Positions 61,401-64,000 of a stretch of DNA of 64,000 nucleotides are shown piece by piece. The first letter of the stretch is position 1. Each line of letters begins with the position of its first letter. A program made the translations under genes and the position numbers. Below the pieces are notes generated by a model that worked only from the letters and a program-made list of their open reading frames with translations, searched no databases and had not been told where the DNA came from. Origin of the DNA: Nematostella vectensis (taxonomy: Eukaryota; Cnidaria; Anthozoa; Actiniaria; Edwardsiidae). The stretch lies in the NCBI RefSeq assembly GCF_932526225.1, contig NC_064045.1, forward strand, positions 5,166,498-5,230,497, written 5' to 3'.

Positions 61401-64000
61401 ACGTGTACACATATTAAGATACGTGACAACCCTGTGTCATAGTACGTGTACACATATCAAGATACGTGACAACCCTATGTGTCATGGTACGTGTACACAT
61501 ATTAAGATACGCGACAACCCTATGTGTCATGGTACGTGTACACATATCAAGATACACGACAACCCTATGTGTCATAGTACGTGTACATATATCAAGATAC
61601 ACGACAACCCTATGTGTCATGGTACGTGTACACATATCAAGATACGCGACAACCCTATGTGTCATAGTACGTGTACACATATTAAGATACGTGACAACCC
61701 TATGTGTCATGGTACGTGTACACATATTAAGATACGTGGCAACCCTATGTCGTGGTACCGTGTACACATATCAAGATACGTGACAACCCTATGTGTCATG
61801 GTACCGTGTACACATGTCAAGATACGCGACAACCCTATGTGTCATGGTACGTGTACACATATCAAGATACGTGGCAACCCTATGTCGTGGTACCGTGTAC
61901 ACATATCAAGATACGTGACAACCCTATGTGTCATGGTACGTGTACACATATCAAGATACGTGACAACCCTATGTGTCATGGTACGTATACACATGTCAAG
62001 ATACGCGACAACCCTATGTGTCATAGTACTTGTACACATATCAAGATACGCGACAACCCTATGTGTCATAGTACGTGTACACATATCAAGATACGCGACA
62101 ACCCTGTGTCGTGGTACGTGTACACATATCAAAATATGTGACAACCCTATGTGTCATGGTACGTGTACACATGTCAAGATACGCGACAACCCTATGTGTC
62201 ATGGTACGTGTACACATATTAAGATACGCGACAACCCTATGTGTCATGGTACGTGTACACATATCAAGATACACGACAACCCTATGTGTCATGGTACGTG
62301 TACACATATCAAGATACACGACAACCCTATGTCGTGGTACGTGTACACATATCAAGATACGTGACAACCCTATGTGTCATGGTACGTGTACACATATCAA
62401 GATATGTGACAACCCTATGTGTCATGGTACGTGTACACATATCAAGATACGCGACAACCCTATGTGTCATGGTACGTGTACACATATGAAGATACGCGAC
62501 AACCCTATGTGTCATGGTACGTGTACACATATCAAGATACGCGACAACCCTGTGTGTCACGGTACCGTGTACACATATCAAGATACGCGACAACCCTGTG
62601 TGTCACGGTACCGTGTACACATATCAAGATACGCGACAACCCTGTGTGTCACGGTACCGTGTACACATATCAAGATACGTGACAACCCTATGTGTCATGG
62701 TACGTGTACACATATCAAGATACGTGACAACCCTATGTGTCATGGTACCGTGTACACATATCAAGATACGTGACAACCCTATGTGTCATGGTACCGTGTA
62801 CACATATCAAGATACGTGACAACCCTATGTGTCATGGTACGTGTACACATATCAAGATACGTGACAACCCTATGTGTCATGGTACCGTGTACACATATCA
62901 AGATACGCGACAACCCTATGTGTCATGGTACGTGTACACATATCAAGATACGCGACAACCCTATGTGTCATGGTACGTGTACACATATCAAGATACGCGA
63001 CAACCCTATGTGTCATGGTACCGTGTACACATATTAAGATACGTGACAACCCTATGTGTCATAGTACGTGTACACATATCAAGATACGCGACAACCCTAT
63101 GTGTCATGGTACGTGTACACATATCAAGATACGCGACAACCCTATGTGTCATGGTACGTGTACACATATCAAGATACACGACAACCCTATGTGTCATGGT
63201 ACGTGTACACATATCAAGATACGCGACAACCCTATTTGTCATGCTACGTGTACACATATTAAGATACACGACAACCCTATGTGTCATGGTACGTGTACAC
63301 ATATCAAGATACGTGACAACCCTATGTGTAATGGTACGTGTACAAATGTCAAGATACAAGACAACCCTATGTGTCAAGGTAGGTATACACACTTGAAGAT
63401 ACGTGACAACCCTATGTCGTGGTACCGTGTACACATGTAAAGATATGCGACAACCCTATGTATAATGGTACGTGTACACATATCAAGTTACGCGACAACC
63501 CTATGTGTCATAGTACGTGTACATATCAAGATACGTGACAACCCTATGTGTCATAGTACGTGTACACATATCAAGATACGCGACAACCCTATGTGTCATG
63601 GTACGTGTACACTTATCAAGATACGTGACAACCCTATGTGTCATGGTACGTGTACACATATCAAGATACGTGACAACCCTATGTGTCATGGTACCGTGTA
63701 CACATATCAAGATACGCGACAACCCTATGTGTCATGGTACCGTGTACACATATCAAGATACGCGACAACCCTATGTGTCATGGTACCGTGTACACATATC
63801 AAGATACGCGACAACCCTATGTATAATGGTACCGTGTACACATATCAAGGTACGTGACAACCCTATGTGTCATGGTACCGTGTACACATATCAAGATATG
63901 TGACAACCCTATGTGTCATGGTACGTGTACACATATCAAGATATGTGACAACCCTATGTGTCATGGTACCGTGTACACATATCAAGGTACGTGACAACCC
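58382..64000 (+). repeat. 45-46 bp minisatellite of ~120 units seeded on the ANKFN1 exon 23 splice donor, continuing past the window
   Basis: Exon 23 ends CACATGTCAAGATACGCGAC AACCCTAATGTGTCAAG|GTAGGTATACA. The intron continues with copies of this 35-base exon end plus 11 intron bases: CACATATCAAGATACGCGAC AACCCTATGTGTCATG|GTACGTGTACA. The first units keep CCCTAATGTG as in the exon; later ones lack one A, giving a 45-bp period divisible by three and very long artificial ORFs (repeating HIKIRDNPMCHGTCT in the exon's own frame). A GTACCGTG variant recurs in runs, and blocks of several units (such as 60700-61100 and 61730-62140) are duplicated. The array reaches base 64000 without ending. Confidence 0.95.

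Noticed and set aside
58794-63903. Many ORFs on both strands of up to 414 codons with 15-residue periodicity
   Set aside because: The unit length of 45 bp is divisible by three and has no stop in several frames, so long ORFs are automatic. Only extension from exon 23 would make part of it coding, and this is noted as a finding.
58382-64000. CRISPR-like array (regular repeats)
   Set aside because: No unique spacers: units are contiguous, the setting is an animal intron, and the unit derives from the neighbouring exon.
1-64000. tRNA or rRNA genes
   Set aside because: I looked for the tRNA B-box (GGTTCGAATCC-like) and conserved rRNA segments and saw none that I could fold; the GGGTTCGAATTTGC at 132 has no matching tRNA body.

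Overview
The window is nuclear DNA from an invertebrate animal. The protein-coding exons are short, follow GT-AG splicing, and are scattered among AT-rich introns full of small transposons, minisatellites and microsatellites. An anthozoan-like cnidarian is my best guess, based on the Penelope-like retroelement type, a bacterial-type CapA gene and the gene structures. The species cannot be fixed from sequence alone.

Layout. 1-0.9 kb: the first exon, minus strand, of a secreted protein that looks like gamma-glutamyl hydrolase, running off the left edge. 5.9-8.7 kb: a plus-strand gene for a Thr/Ser-rich membrane protein with one thrombospondin type-1 domain (its 5' end was not found). 9.6-10.7 kb: an intronless minus-strand CapA/PGA_cap-type metallophosphatase-like gene with one apparent frameshift. 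11.8-15.1 kb: a five-exon NAA60 N-alpha-acetyltransferase gene, divergent from the CapA gene. 20.3-58.4 kb and beyond: one long plus-strand gene, ANKFN1 (relatives: fly wide awake/banderuola, mouse Nmf9), with 23 exons whose splice phases all agree. It runs off the right edge. A 3.8-kb, nearly intact Penelope-like element (RT plus GIY-YIG endonuclease) sits in its intron 12. Many MITE and fold-back families fill the introns.

The most striking observation is structural. In five introns of ANKFN1 and one of NAA60, a tandem array begins across the exon/intron boundary. Its repeat unit is a copy of the last bases of the exon plus the 5' splice site plus the first bases of the intron. Unit lengths are 61, about 46, 24-26, about 25, 45-46 and 74 bp, and the unit sequences are unrelated to each other. 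The last ANKFN1 array is more than 5.6 kb (about 120 units), is not finished at the window edge, and carries a donor-like GTACGT in most units. This suggests a recurrent process that duplicates 5' splice sites and leaves long runs of decoy donors. The long ORFs within these arrays come from the repeat period and are not treated as proteins.

All homology calls rest on reading translated exons by eye. No database search was run.
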